This document shows, one piece after another, positions 38,161-50,511 of a DNA stretch of 64,000 nt. A model generated the notes under the pieces. It was given only the letters and a program-made list of their open reading frames with translations, had not been told where the DNA came from and did no database searches. This stretch comes from Anseranas semipalmata. Taxonomy: Eukaryota; Chordata; Aves; Anseriformes; Anseranatidae. Position 1 is the first letter of the stretch, and each line of letters opens with the position of its first letter. Both the position numbers and the translations under genes were made by a program. The stretch lies in NCBI GenBank assembly GCA_013399115.1, contig VXAA01002214.1, forward strand, positions 1 through 64,000, read 5' to 3'.

Positions 38161-38575
38161 GAGGTCGGAAATGGCTTTCAATGTTTTGTGTGAAAGCACG
38201 GAGATAACGCTCATTCACCACGGTAGGTCTATGCTATACCTTCCAGGGTGGCTGAACACCACCATCAAGACCAAATTCACTGATCACGGCAGCAATCAGC
38301 CCCCAGGCACGACTGTTAGGCACCCTCTGAATCACACAGGGACGCTGCTTATTCGAGTACACCCAGCAGCATCACAAGGCCGGCAGGCTGCCTGGTGCCC
38401 TGGGCTGGCTGCCCACAGTCTGCCTGCCAGCCTGGTCCTGCAGCGGTGTGCAATGGGCACTGCAGGCAGCTGCTGCTCGGGAACTGCACCAGCCTCAGCG
38501 CTGCCCTGCAGAGAGCTGTTTCAGAGCTGCATAGTCAGAACCTCGAACAGTGAGCACTTACAGAGATATATATAG
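38160..38575. other. Isolated GC/CpG-enriched block, origin unknown
   Basis: About 400 bases with clearly higher GC and CpG than the flanks (GGTCGGAAATG, ATCACGGC, GGCCGGCAGG, GCAGCGGTG, TGCTCGGG). A 134-codon + frame (38171-38575) crosses it, but its translation is rich in Cys, Ala, Ser and Gly and resembles no known protein. It could be a decayed LTR, a retro-inserted GC-rich sequence or a small island. It abuts the fossil CR1 that begins ~90 bases later. Confidence 0.35.
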
Positions 38576-38664
38576 GAGTATCTTAATAGAAAAATGATGC
38601 TGATACAAATGGGATTATTGTTACTCCAAAACTGAAAGTTATTAGCAGTTTGAGACAAATGATT

Positions 38665-40260
38665 CTAGAAAGTCATAGAAAATTGTTCTAGAAAACCACA
38701 GCTGATCACCAAGTTCATCCCTCAGCCACACGGCAAAGTAACTGTATTGTGCCTTTTCTCACCACTGTCCTTAAAGACTTCCAGTGCTGGAGACTAAAGT
38801 CTTAGGCCAACAGTTCTGGAACTTCACTATTCCTATCACTGGACAGCTTTTCTAATGTCTAACCTGAACTTTTTTTGCTACTATATAGGTGTTTATTTAT
38901 TTTCTTGTCCATCCTGGGCAGGTTTTCATTGTTTTCCCAGTTTTCAATGCTTTAAGCAATATAATCCCAGTTTGTTCATTCTGCACAGAAATTAAAAGAT
39001 CCCTTAAGCAGTCCTCTTCTGGATTGTCTTAATCTCAGCTACAGCTTTCTTGAGGACTAGCCCCCTAAACTGAGGCCCAACATGTATTCCAGACAAAGTT
39101 GTACCATTGCAAAGTAGAATGAAAGGTTGCCTCACATTTATCTTCTAGATTACACTTTCATTTAAACCTCAGCATGCCATCTTCCACTTCTTGTGACTAC
39201 TTGACAGTGCTGACTCAGGTCAAGCTTCTGAGCCACTGAGACTGCCAGATTCAGCATCAGTGCTGCCTTATCAGTTATTCCACATCTATTATTTTTCTAG
39301 TTGACCATTTCTGTTTGGAAAAGTATAGCACCTACCCCTGCTGAACTGCATTTTTTCAGACTGTTTTTCCTATTTATCCCATGCACTTGTAGTCTCTCGC
39401 CAGCTTGCTAGCAGTTGCAGATTTAATAAGAACAGTCTCTCTTCCAAGTTACTATTGAGAACAGTGAGTAGCACTTGTCTGGGACAGACTGCTGCAGAAT
39501 CTAGTTTGACAGGCACTTTTTGACTGAGAATCACTGAAGATCACAATCTCAATACAGTTTCCAAACAGTCCTGCACCCATCCGACAGCAGTTTCCACTAG
39601 AAGAACACTTCCTTCGGATTATGTTGTTTGAGACAATGGCCAAAGCTTTACTGGAGCCAAGACGTGACTCTTACTGCTGCTTCTCCACTCAATGGGCCAG
39701 TTACCTTTTACAGAAGGAAATTACATGGTCTTGACAGGATTTGTTCTCAATTAATCTACGATGTCTGTGATATCTTTGGGTTCTCCTATGTGCTTATGTA
39801 TCATTTGCTTGAAAGTATCTCAGTATTTTTCCAGGAATTTAAATTAAGAGGTGAGATTTATAATTCCTCAGCTGCTATTTCACTTTTTCTTTGGATAGGA
39901 ACTATGTTTCTTTTCCTTTTTCTTTTTTCACTTGGTATCCTTGTCTGCCAATTTTTGAAGAGAACCATTATGAGCCATGGGATTGCTCCAGTTACTTCTT
40001 TAAATGTCCTAGAATGGCAAAACTCATCAGGTCCAGCTGATGTGAAAACACTATAATCTCTATTTTTCCTCTTCTAGGTTAAGATCTTACCCCTGCATCA
40101 CTGGTACTAATTATGTTAGGCTGATGCTATTGCAACTGATCTTTACAAGAAGGGTCATGAAAAAAGCTAGTAAACACTTCCGTCTTTTCCAGAGCTACCA
40201 TTTGTTGATCTCTTCCAAGCAAAGGACTAAGATTTTCCTTAGACTTTCTTTTACAAGCAG
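38665..40260 (-). mobile_element. Ancient CR1 LINE, ~1.6 kb, covering the end of the RT region and 3' UTR
   Basis: Landmarks of archosaur/turtle-type CR1 appear in antisense order across the block: AGTCATAGAA and CACCAAGTTCATCCC at the left (3') end, TTCTAATGTCTAACCTGAAC, then TTTCATCAGGTCC-like and TATCTTTCCAGGAATT-like segments to the right. The decisive piece is at 39620-39664. Read on the minus strand it gives LGSSKALAIVSNNI, a decayed form of the reverse-transcriptase motif LDFSKAFDTVSHN, with the Asp lost. Many stops and indels show it is long dead. The 142-codon + frame at 39628-40056 is simply antisense of this element. It is older than the CR1 at 41.8 kb. Confidence 0.82.
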
Positions 40261-41830
40261 TGTGGGGGTGTACTGCCGCATACCAGGGCTGATATAAAGA
40301 ACAGATCTTATTCCAGGAGATTCTGCTCTGGAAAATGTTTTTTTTTTTTCACTCACTTTGGCTGCTATTGTTCAGATTTCTTACAATTCAGATATACAAA
40401 GCATTTCCTTTTCTCCTACAGAGCCTGAAGCAATAACATTTTGAAAATCTCTTTGGTCCATCCTAACAAAAAACTTTGTCTTGAATTAGGAACATCTGTA
40501 AATAGGTACAATTTAAATCATTTCTAAAATGTGGCTTTACTTTAAGCTAAATACATGCAATTGTATGGTTATCAGGTTACAGACAAACATAATTTTTCTG
40601 AGAAAATAAGAAAGCAGAAATAAGGAGATTATCTTTAGATACATTGTGAATTTAATCACAGGATTGCTTACAAGAACACAGATGCTCAAGAGTCACGTGG
40701 AGGATGGAAACATACTCATCACTAGGCTAATGGCATCTTTAATTGCTGCCCTTACTTACAAAGAAAATTGCATCAGTGTAGAGGATTACAGTGTAGTTCA
40801 GTTTATAGTGTGAACAAATCCTGATGATATTTTAGCTATTTCAGCAAGATAAGCTCCTATCTACACCACAAACTACAATTATGCTCTAGCTGGGACAGTG
40901 GATGACTGACTTGGAACTTCAGCCCTTGACTTTTACATATATGTAGCACTGTGGGTTTAGTACATGAGTAATCAAAGAAATGCAGGCTAGCTTGGATAGG
41001 AGATAGGAACTGTGGTGTTAATTTTCCTGTAGAGACTCGAAGTTGAGCAGTGTGTGTAGAGACCAGGGTGAAAGCATAACCAGTGCCTGAAACTGTTACA
41101 CAGAGCAAATTGCAACCCGCCTTCTACCTGACATCTGTCACCCAGTGACAGTAGAAATGGTGGGGTTCTAACAGAACCTGAGACACTGCTTATTTCTACT
41201 GTCTTACGCAGCTCTAAGCCTCCTGCAAACACGTGAGCAAGTTATCAGATGATACTATCTTATCAAATATTCCACAAGAGCTTGAACCAGCGTGGAATAC
41301 GACCAGCCTTCAAGGACAGATTCAGTAACAGATCTAGGCCTAAAGTTCAGGCATTTGATCTCAGGAATAGACTTCACAATCTAGTGCTACAGGAGAATTT
41401 GGAAGAGCAAGAAGGAGTCTAAAGAGACACATGCTGAGCAGGAAGCTGTGTGCTATTTTCTGAGGAAGTGGTGGAGACAAGCTGGATCTCACACTCTGCT
41501 TTGCAAGCGATTTTATTCTCTTCAGTCAAGGAGGATCTTCTGTCCATTCAGATTCCACAGCTCTGATTCCTCTTCCAAATAATACCACTTCTGTCCATTC
41601 ACTCACTAAACAGAGCAGAGCTTCCCTTTTTATCTTCAAAGGTTCCTTGAGGAAATATATTGATGGCACCTCCTTTTATGGTATGAAAATGTGTGTTACT
41701 CATCGCTCTTGCTTAAAATATGTGTGAATGAAAGAGCTTAAGACTGATTTCCATATCCTCTATGCTACAGAGTTGTTCTGTATGCCACTGTCAGAGAAAC
41801 AGAAAATGACAACCAAAAATGTCAGGCATC

Positions 41831-42200
41831 TCATAGAATCATAGAATCATAGAATGGCCTGGGTTGAAAAGGACCATAAAGATCATCTAGTTTCAACCCC
41901 CCTGCTCTGGGCAGGGTTGCCAACTACTAGAGCAGGCTGCCCAGCGCCACATCCAGCCTGGCCTTGAATGCCTCCAGGGATGGGGCATCCACAACCTCTC
42001 TGGGCAACCTGTTCCAGTGCCTCACCACCCTCTGAGTGAAAAACTTCCTCCTAATATCTAACCTAAATCTCCCCTGTCTTAGTTTAAAACCATTCCACCT
42101 TGTCCTATCACTATCAACACATGTAAACAGGTGTTCTCACTCCTGTTTATACGCTCCCTTCAAGTACTGGAAGGCCGCAATGAGATCTCCCCGGAGCCTT
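41831..42200 (-). mobile_element. CR1 LINE 3' end, relatively young
   Basis: Begins with three tandem copies of the terminal 8-mer in reverse (TCATAGAATCATAGAATCAT), then the textbook antisense CR1 3' UTR: GGTTGAAAAGGACC, AAAGATCATCTAG, CCAGCCTGGCCTTGAATGC, GGGCAACCTGTTCCAGTGC, TTCCTCCTAATATCTAACC. It breaks off at GATCTCCCCGGAGCC. About 370 bases, 5'-truncated, low divergence. It inserted in the minus orientation. Confidence 0.95.
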
Positions 42201-42336
42201 CAAATTTAGTTTGCTTTTTCTCTGCAACATTCCCATAACAAACAGCCACATCCACTCTGGCAATGGAGCAGAGTTTGGCCATCTCCTGTTTGGAGATCTT
42301 GCTACTGGACATCATCCAAGGCTGAATCCAAACACT

Positions 42337-42443
42337 GTTCATGATCTCCAGATCATGAACATCTGATTCATGATCTCATGAACATCTGTTCATGATCTCC
42401 AGATCATGAACATCCACATCTCCACTGTTCATCATCTCCAGAG
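42337..42443. repeat. Cluster of palindromic repeats beside CR1
   Basis: A 24-base near-palindrome (arms GTTCATGATCT and AGATCATGAAC, 2-base centre CC) occurs identically at 42337-42360 and 42388-42411, a 51-base period. A degenerate version (ATTCATGATCTCATGAACATC) lies between them, and a partial third copy (GTTCATCATCTCCAGAG) follows at about 42427. It starts ~135 bases from the CR1 truncation point. Confidence 0.9.
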
Positions 42444-45400
42444 TTACAGGTTAAAAAAAACACTTCAAAAATCACTGTTTTGGTGCTGGGTTTCAAATTA
42501 TGCCCAGGTTTTATTTTATGTACCAAAGGATCAGATTCTCAGAGATTTATCTTCTTAAAATCCATACGATTTCAGTGGGAGTTCAGTAAGTTCCAAGATA
42601 CTCTCATTGATTTAGGCAAGTAAGTCTTTGATTTGCTTTGGCCCCTAGCTGCCAGCAAAAGACACTGAATTTTGCAAGATTGCTCCTGGAGTGGCAAGGT
42701 AGGGACAGAAATGTGTTTTGCCTTTCCTGTTTTATTGCCTTCTACAATGTTCTTCAGTTACAGGAGTTACATGTTCCTCAGTTAGATGTGAACACACTGC
42801 GCCTGGAACTTGACTGTTTCAGTGTACCCTGGCTTAGCCTAGGCTACTTGTTCCTTTCTGAGTTGTTTATGTGCTGTTCCCTTGTCTTTGCTGTCGGGCA
42901 AATGCTAAAAATAAGAATTTGCTTATCTAATTTGTATGGATCTTCACAGTGTATGTGATTTCACTGTCTCCCTTCCCCTCGAGCAGTGGACAGATTTTCC
43001 AGACCTTATGACTACAGACTATGCATTCATTGCTGTCATAAATCAGAGTATTTTTCCTTTCAATACTGACATGTCAAATTAAGATATTCAAAATTATTCC
43101 ATAGGGAATAGTTAGAGATTACAGTTTCTGTTTGCTCTGATTGGGCTCTGGACCTGTTAACTCTGATTTGATTATATTTATTTCCAGTCCTGAAAATGGA
43201 ATTAGCACCTTGTATACTTGTTTACTATAAGCATACCTAAAAATGTGCTAATACCTATGAACTTATTTTTTGTTTTTCTGTAGAATAGATGGGGAAATTG
43301 TTTTTGGTGTTAGATTAATAGCTTGTATGACAGAAGAACACCCAGGATAAGCTTCCCTTTGTTGCCAGTCCCTGTGCAAAAAAAGCTTTGCTAGGCATGC
43401 CATCTCAAAGAAAGATCAGGTTATTCTGCCTCCAATCCTGTCCCTTCACTGCCTGTTCTACCAAAACAGTTCAAGATAAGTTCCTGTTTGTCAACCACAA
43501 CATTTTTTGTGGCAAATTTTGTTTTTGGAAAAAGGAACTGCAGTACAGAGGTCACCAAATGGGTGTTTTCTGCTGTGGTTTGGATTTAATCAGAATAGGC
43601 ATGTATTTCAATTATCTCTATCATGAATCAATAGAAAGTTTTAAAACGTAACCTCTGGATGGCAGTTTGAGACACAAGCTAGTTGTTTAAAGTTATGCAG
43701 ACACAGTTCTTTCTGTACCCTTGCACATACCCAAAATATGCAGACAGTTTAATTCCTGTTTTAAAAGGTCTAACACAAAATATTTTTCACAGCAGGAAGC
43801 ATGATAGTCAATGCTAGTGTTTATCATACTGAATATAGGCCTTAGAACCTTTTAGCTGCATATCTTCTCTAACTCAGATCAGTATAAAGGGTTATATACC
43901 CTTAGAAGCTTACTTTATCTATAGTGAGGAAGATTAAAAATGCCTTTTCTCTTCTTTTTGCATGCATCATCCTTTTTTTGAGTTGAACTGACCAAATGAT
44001 ATTGAAAAACAACAGAGCGGTAAGTTAAGTTGCGACAGTTTGAAACTTCTGTGTATCCCTGCTCCGGCTGTGGAATTGTTTTATCACTGAGCTGCTCAGC
44101 ATGTGTGGATTTAGTCAGTATCCTATGAAACTATGCATAATTGAGGACTGGTTAATTTTGGTGGCTCCAATGCATGTGGAAGCATCCTAGGATGGGAGTA
44201 CTGATGTCCAAAGAAACTAGTCCAGTAAGCAGAGGTACTGAAAAAGGATTTGTGAACAACCAAAGGACCCTAGAAACAGCAAAGCAGAGCAAAGAAAGTG
44301 ATTGGGTGGCACAACTGGCATTCAGGGGCCACAGGCCTGCAATAGTCAGCGATGACTAAAATAGGAAGCTTTGTCAGGGCCAAAGAAGAGAAAGGAGCTG
44401 CTTACGAATGTAATAAAATCAGCTGTGGGACCAAAGACAAAAGATACGGCCTACACAAGAGAAAGAAGTAAACTATAACGTGGAGGAGAAGATTATCAGG
44501 GCAGAGAGAAGAGAAGATAGGATCCTGGAAGACCCTAACCTAAGTCCAAAGAGCATGCAAAAAGCAGTGCTAATGCAGGTATTCTGGGCTTTTTTTACAA
44601 CTGTATTGTTAAGTAACTTAACAAGCACATGTGTGGACCTGTTTTCTTTCAGGATAATGTCTCCTTATGGTTGGAATTTTGCCTTTGGAGGAGCAAAACA
44701 GACAATGCATTTGAATAACAAGCTTTTGTTCAGCAAATGAACTAGAGGTGTCATGAATACCTCCCCTCCTCACCCTCACCCTCCCCCGGTACATATCTGT
44801 ATCCTAACCTAGGCCAAAAGCAGTTAAAGAGCACAGGAACTTAACATAGAGGGACTCAGTTTAGCACCCAGGTTAGTGATCAGCTGGCAAAACTTTTAGT
44901 GTATCTGAGAGTAGATCTTTAGCCAGATTCTGACCCCAGTTGCATCAAAATTAATACAAATTAATTTCCAAGAGTCTAACTGGATCTGTCCAGTAAATTC
45001 ATTTTCTCTGAAATCAGAATTTGGTCCTTGCTCTGCAGACTCAGTTTTATTCTAGGATAGGTCAGATTCCTTGAGGGAATAATGAATCATCTAAGACATC
45101 TGGCAAATCTCTCTGACAGTGTGATACAGTGGTAAAATAGGTCAGTGTAGTTTAGGGTTGCTTTAGAATCTACAAGATAGGAAACATAGGAGTCTTTAAT
45201 ACAGGAGACTGACTCCTAGGGACAATGAGATCAGTTATTACAGGGAAGAAGATGTAGAGAGATATGAGAGCTCTAAAAAAAGAAACTGAAAAAGATCTTA
45301 AGGCCACAAAACCAGACAAGAATAAATGAATTAAATAATTCTAAGTAATTCATTAGAGTGTTGGCTGCTATTTACAAGTGCTTGAAAGGCAGTACAATTT

Positions 45401-46199
45401 CAGTGAAATAAACGCTTAGCATACTATACAACACACTGACCACTACTTTACACACTTGTTCTGGATGCATTACTACATCAAAATGCAGGAATAACCAAAG
45501 AGAAGTCAAAAAAGGAAGGAAGCAAAGATTTTTTTAAGATTAAAAGTAAGAATCTTGTCCTGACAGTAAGATTTGGAATTGTTTGCAAGCAGTTATAGCT
45601 TGTAGTATTTAAAGTAAGATATATGAAACACTATTCTTAACAATATAATTTTTTTTCTGAAGATAGAGAATGAAATCTGGTCCCAGAAAAATTAGCTTGA
45701 ACTTTTGAGGCCATCAGAAGTTATCCATAGCTTGCAAGATTAATTTCTGAAAGTACATATGGCTAAAGGAAGTATATAGCCTATACACATGGCTGACCCA
45801 TTGATTCTTAAAAATCAATTTAATGAAGAAGTACAAAAATATCACAAGTAGCTGGAATTAGGTCAAGGCCTACAACAGGATATTTAATTTGGCATCCATG
45901 AAGGGGCCTGGATTTATCATTTGTTGTTAATCTAGGCACTCTGCTTGTCCTCATTTATCTTCTCTTCAGAGCTACTGAGAAGAGCTTCAGAAATACATTT
46001 CAGCACATTGTGAAAACAGTCTATACTCACAGCTAGTAATGAAGAAATAATGTAATTAATTGCTGTTATGTAATGGCACTTGGCAAATGAATGTGGACTG
46101 CTACAGAGTAAATAAAAGCTAGTGCTATTTCTGGAATACCAATTAGAAACATCTTGACCAAAGATCCGGAGCATGTAAACATCTGACTGATTTTTATTT

Positions 46200-46231
<32 letters not shown>

Positions 46232-47735
46232 CAGAAAACATTGACATCAATGGCTGTTGGTTAAAGGTGTTGTAAGGAGAACTCTAGAGACTGAGAGCTT
46301 CTGTATCGCTGCTGAGTACGGACAGCACAGCCTGTACACTGTACTCAGCTGCCTCTGTCACAGTCCTGCAGCTCCTTAGTTCCTGTCACCTCCGCTAAGC
46401 ATCTCTGCTAAGCTGACAAGGGCATTCTGTTAATTCCACCAGCTCCTGGGGACGAAGTGATGTGGTCTGAAATGAGGCCACCAAAAGCACTGCATAGGGA
46501 AGCATAAAGTACAAAACGACTTATAGCTATTTTCCACTGAGACATTCCCAGCCAGAGCCATGAAGTTTCTGTGTGTGGATGTTAAGAATCATCTTCTGAA
46601 GTTAATAACCTTGGATATTTTATATGCACTCCTTTCTTCCATATTATAGGAATTTTAACCACACCTACTGTCTTTACACAATCTGTAAGGACCTTGCAAG
46701 GACAACTTGCTGAACAACTGCATGGAGATCCACGCTAGAGCGTTTCCTGTGCGAAGCCTCATGCCTACGAAGGCATGGCGTGTTGGCAGAGAAGCTTTAC
46801 TATCTGTGTTTGGTAAAGGAGCCTGCTCAGGCAGTGCTCATTTTGAGCGGAGCTGTGGGTGGGATGAAATCAGGAAGGCTGCCAGGCTACCCTATGAATC
46901 AGATGAGGAACTCCCATCAATGTGTGGGGAATTCAGAGCCAACAGCTAGAAAAGCTGAGACACAAATGGTGGGCGACTTAACTGCCTTCTGTCACACACT
47001 TTGAGGACCTGATCCTGTATGAGTCAGACTCTGCAACAGTAAAGCCCCTGCTTGTTATCATCCCTATCTTTGTCCTAAAATCTGAAACAAAATGAATCCT
47101 TTTATTTTTGTAAATGAGTCAACAAAACAGTATCTCTCCATCCTAATGACTAAGAGATTCGAGTAACCTCTTTGCCTCAATTTGAGAAATTTTAGAGTAG
47201 ATTAAATTGCTTGTTGCTATTACTACACGGCTGCATCACAAAGTAAATATATAAGGGTATTTTGAGGGGATGGCTGCTTTAATTAAGGCTCATAAAACAT
47301 TTCCAATTCTAACTTTAAATTTTTCACCTGCCCATTTACGTTGATTTTCAAATTTCCTTTCCATTTCAATAAAAAATCCCAAATAACAAATCTAAACTGC
47401 TATTCATAAAATACAATGGGTGAGTTGGGCCTTTTGCTGATTACATTTTGAAGTTTACTCAGTTCAGAAACTTCACGTTTAACCAGTAATTGTTTTCTCT
47501 CCTGTTAATACTACTGTGAACAGAAAAACAGCTGAATTGATAAGAAAAGCAACTGGGTAAATCCTATTTTACTCTGTGGGTCCACTACCTTGTCATTTGA
47601 TGTCTGATTAATTGCTTTTGACTGCTTACATTTTTATTGCTGGCATTTCCTTCTGTTGGGGACTCTTACATTGGACCTGCTCACCAGAAATCCCACGGAA
47701 TAGCTTATAAAGTCTTAATACCTGAGTATTAAGTA
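42444..47735. other. AT-rich intergenic sequence
   Basis: No gene recognised. It includes a C/T-rich tract near 44762-44790, a (TTTA)n microsatellite and a CpG-bearing patch at 46700-46960 where an 80-codon + frame occurs without known similarity. In that patch CATGCCT and AGGCATG form a small perfect hairpin around 46760-46776. Confidence 0.45.
46199..46226. repeat. (TTTA)n microsatellite
   Basis: About seven near-perfect TTTA/ATTT units in a row within a longer T-rich stretch. Confidence 0.95.
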
Positions 47736-48620
47736 GCATCGCAGCTCAGCCGCCATGATACTGGAAGTCCTCCCAGGCCTGGCATCGCTGAGGGGACGGC
47801 CACGCACCGTCGATCCGGGCGGAGGGACAGCCGCCACTCCCAGGCCACCGGCTGGTTTCACCATCTGTGTCCAGAAAGAGGAGTGGCTAAAGGACTCACT
47901 GGGACACTAGGCGACAGCCGAATGGCCTCCGGGGGCAGGAGAAAGGGTGGCCGAGTCCTCTCCTTGCTTGTGGCGATGTGGGGCTCACTAGGGCAGACCA
48001 GCACCGAGGCCTGTCCACCACCCCCCTGTGAGGTGCGGCGGCCATCTTCCCCCTCAGCATCCCGCTCTGGGGCTGTTGGCGCCAAAACGTGTAGCCACCC
48101 CCGGCCGTGCCTGGCGGCCATCTTCCCCTCACCACCACACTTTGGGACGGCTGGTGCCTGTAACCACCACCGGCGAGGTGGCTGTCAGTACCCCGCGCAC
48201 AGCAGGAGGCCTTAATGGCCCTGAGTAGCGTCACCTGGGAGCCCCACCCGCCCTCTGCCCACGAACCCCGGGTTTCCATTTAAGCGCAGCCGTGAGCCAC
48301 CAGCTCCCTCCTGAGCTGTGAGGTGGCAGCGGTGGTCTCCAGCTCAGCCACGTACTGCCCACAGGCCTGTTCTTCTAAGCCCTCACCTGGGGGCTGATTT
48401 TCTGCCTTGCCCGCGGACCTCTCTCCTCACCGTGGATCCGTCTAGTGAGGAGGCCTTTTCCCTTTCGGCACCTAGCTCTGGGGAGGCTGTGAGGCGGCCG
48501 TCTCCGCGCCGCAGGGCCGCTCGGGGCAGGTTGTCCCCGCCGGGCTGAGGACGCGCCCGGCCCGAGGCAGCTGCCGGCTCCCCCCGCCACACCGCGCCCT
48601 TCCGGAGCACCAGGGATGCC
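47736..48620. promoter_or_regulatory. Isolated GC/CpG island with degenerate repeat units and YY1-like sites
   Basis: Nearly 0.9 kb of high GC and dense CpG between AT-rich flanks. Internally a diverged GC-rich unit recurs: 48028-48082, 48110-48160 and 48445-48492 all follow a pattern GTGAGG..GGCC(ATC)TTCCCC...(C/T)TCTGGGG. Two copies carry GGCGGCCATCTTCC (48037-48050 and 48113-48126), which fits the YY1 core, and 47749-47756 has another GCCGCCAT. Open frames on both strands are those expected of stop-poor GC-rich DNA. It could be a promoter CpG island for an unrecognised transcript or a decayed GC minisatellite. I see no TATA box. Confidence 0.5.
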
Positions 48621-48696
48621 AAGGCAGTAGGTTTGTTTGTAACTTTGATACCCAGATGTTAAAATCCCATCTTGTTGAAGGCCTGTTTCTGCTATT

Positions 48697-48715
48697 CTCT
48701 CTCTCTCTCTTTTTN
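48697..48715. repeat. (CT)n tract ending in an ambiguous base
   Basis: A perfect CT dinucleotide run, then four T and a single N at 48715, the only undetermined base in the window. The N marks a sequencing or assembly uncertainty. The tract plus the following GTAG would also make a passable splice acceptor, which cannot be judged with the base unknown. Confidence 0.9.
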
Positions 48716-50380
48716 GTAGGCTATTTGTGTGTAGCAATATTGTTGTGATACAGTAATGCTGCCTTCATGAAATGGTTTCTGCAAATGGAAGAATGAAAGG
48801 GCAAGATTTGAACTAATCTGACCTGTGGTAGTCATCTTGCCTTCATTTTTCTGCAGTTCTTGTGCCCTTTCTGTGAGTGACAGGGAGCCTTAGCCAGCAG
48901 GGGAGAGTATCTCACAGTTACCTTTTCAAAGCCTTCCCAATTTAGCTTTTTAAAAAAGTGTATGCTGTACTTGGCCAAAGGACAGGGTAAAGAAAGAGAA
49001 TAAGGGCAATTTTTCCTCCTTGGGTTTTGCTAGCAGTATTTTCTGTGAGGTTGTTCTCTTTATTACAAAGAGCAAGCTTACTCAAGCTGTTTGACCACCT
49101 AGTTTTAAACATGCACCAAAGTTGGTAACTTCAAATTCATGTGGACTTTTCCTTGGTCTTTGAAATTGACTGCTTCTTCAAAATTTGAATGTGTGAGTGA
49201 ATTAAGTTTTCTGTTCTTGTAGTAGTGGCACTGTGAGTTGTATATAAATATTCAACAGCACAAAATGTTGAGGCTTTGATTTTTTTCATCCATCTGTAAT
49301 GCAGGTGACATGCAGAAGCATCAGTGATCTGTCTTATGGACTGCTTCCATGGGCAGTTCTTGTTTCTGCATCTGTTAGTACTTTCACAGTGTGTATATTT
49401 GCTAAGCTAGCAGGCAGGAGAAGGAAGCCTGTGTCTGTGTTTGAGGCACAGAAGTATTGTCACTAGCTGCAGACACACATACTGGAAGCAAATACTTTCT
49501 TTACTAAGCTTGGTGTTAGTCTTCATTCGAAGTGACCTACAAGAGATAATTTAAAAGAAAAGGATAGCCTTTCAAATGTGATGAGTCAAATCTTTATTGC
49601 ATAAGAATCAATTGCAGCACATTTAATTTGTTGAAGTCTTAAAATCCTGTGGTGGTTGCAAATGTCTTCATGTTATTGGTTTTGCTGGAAAAGACTGCTT
49701 CGATAACCATAGTAATTCTGCCCCTCCACTGTTGCTTTACATACAGTGTTCATGTAATTGTTCTTCTAAGGCATTTGGAGCATTCCACATAGCAATGTGT
49801 GCTTCTCAGGGCTTCTTCAGATGGAGTCCAAGCTACGAAGCTCAGTGACTGGAACAAAAGAAAGGACTGATTTTACCAGTTAGGCTTTTAGTTGCTAAAT
49901 GTGAAATTAATACTTTGCCTGAGGTTGTGTTTCAAAATGTTTAAGAAAAATCATGGTGATTTCCTTTATTCTACCGAGCATGTGCAATTTTTGAGAATGT
50001 ATGGGGAGGGGTCAGTCTTTATTCCTATGCTATTTCCATTTGTGTTGTGGTACCAGTTAAGACCCCAGTTGTGATTCAGGATTCCCACTGTGCCAGGCAC
50101 ATAATGAAAATGCGTGCCCAGCCTCAAAGTCCAAGGTATCTTACTGACTTTGCTGTTATATTTAACTGTATTCCTGTTATTTTTCTATATTCTGTTATTC
50201 TTTCTACCTCTACTTTGGTTACTAAGTATAGGATTTTTTCTAATCTTTTTATCTAAGAATTCCTGAGCTCTAATCCTATGTGTTATATTGACTCAGCGTG
50301 GGCAGAGCTACTGACTCATCATCCTTGCTCGAGGGAAATGTTTTACCTTTGAAAACTTGCTAGTTGTCACCACCTTATGT
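48716..50380. other. AT-rich sequence; possible 3' UTR of a minus-strand gene
   Basis: No coding region recognised. Reverse-orientation poly(A) hexamers (TTTATT on +) at 50018-50023 and 49593-49598 would suit a minus-strand transcript ending here if the candidate terminal exon at 50456-50511 is real. Confidence 0.35.
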
Positions 50381-50455
50381 GGATAGCAGTGAAGGAGTCC
50401 TTTGGAATAAACTATGACCATCTAAAACACTTAAGCATTTAGTTGTAACATTACT

Positions 50456-50511
50456 TTAAGATGGATTAGTTCCCCGATCTTTTTCACCACACATGTGGCA
50501 CATCAGTTTTG
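50456..50511 (-). CDS. Candidate terminal coding exon, unknown minus-strand gene
   Basis: On the minus strand a long pyrimidine tract (CTGCCTCCCCATTGATCC to CTGTGCCAG) ends immediately before 50511. Reading from the second incoming phase gives AKLMCHMCGEKDRGTNPS and TAA at 50458-50456. The CxxC pair with Gly-Glu-Lys resembles a small metal-binding tail, but this is only a resemblance. The phase fits the exon-like block at 50744-50861. Family unknown. Confidence 0.25.

Noticed and set aside
39628..40056. 142-codon + strand open frame
   Set aside because: It is antisense to the fossil CR1; the minus strand carries the decayed RT motif at its left edge.
47858..48737. Several overlapping frames of 76-127 codons on both strands
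   Set aside because: Stop codons are rare in GC-rich DNA; translations are Pro/Arg/Gly/Ser-rich and present on opposite strands, so they reflect composition rather than coding.
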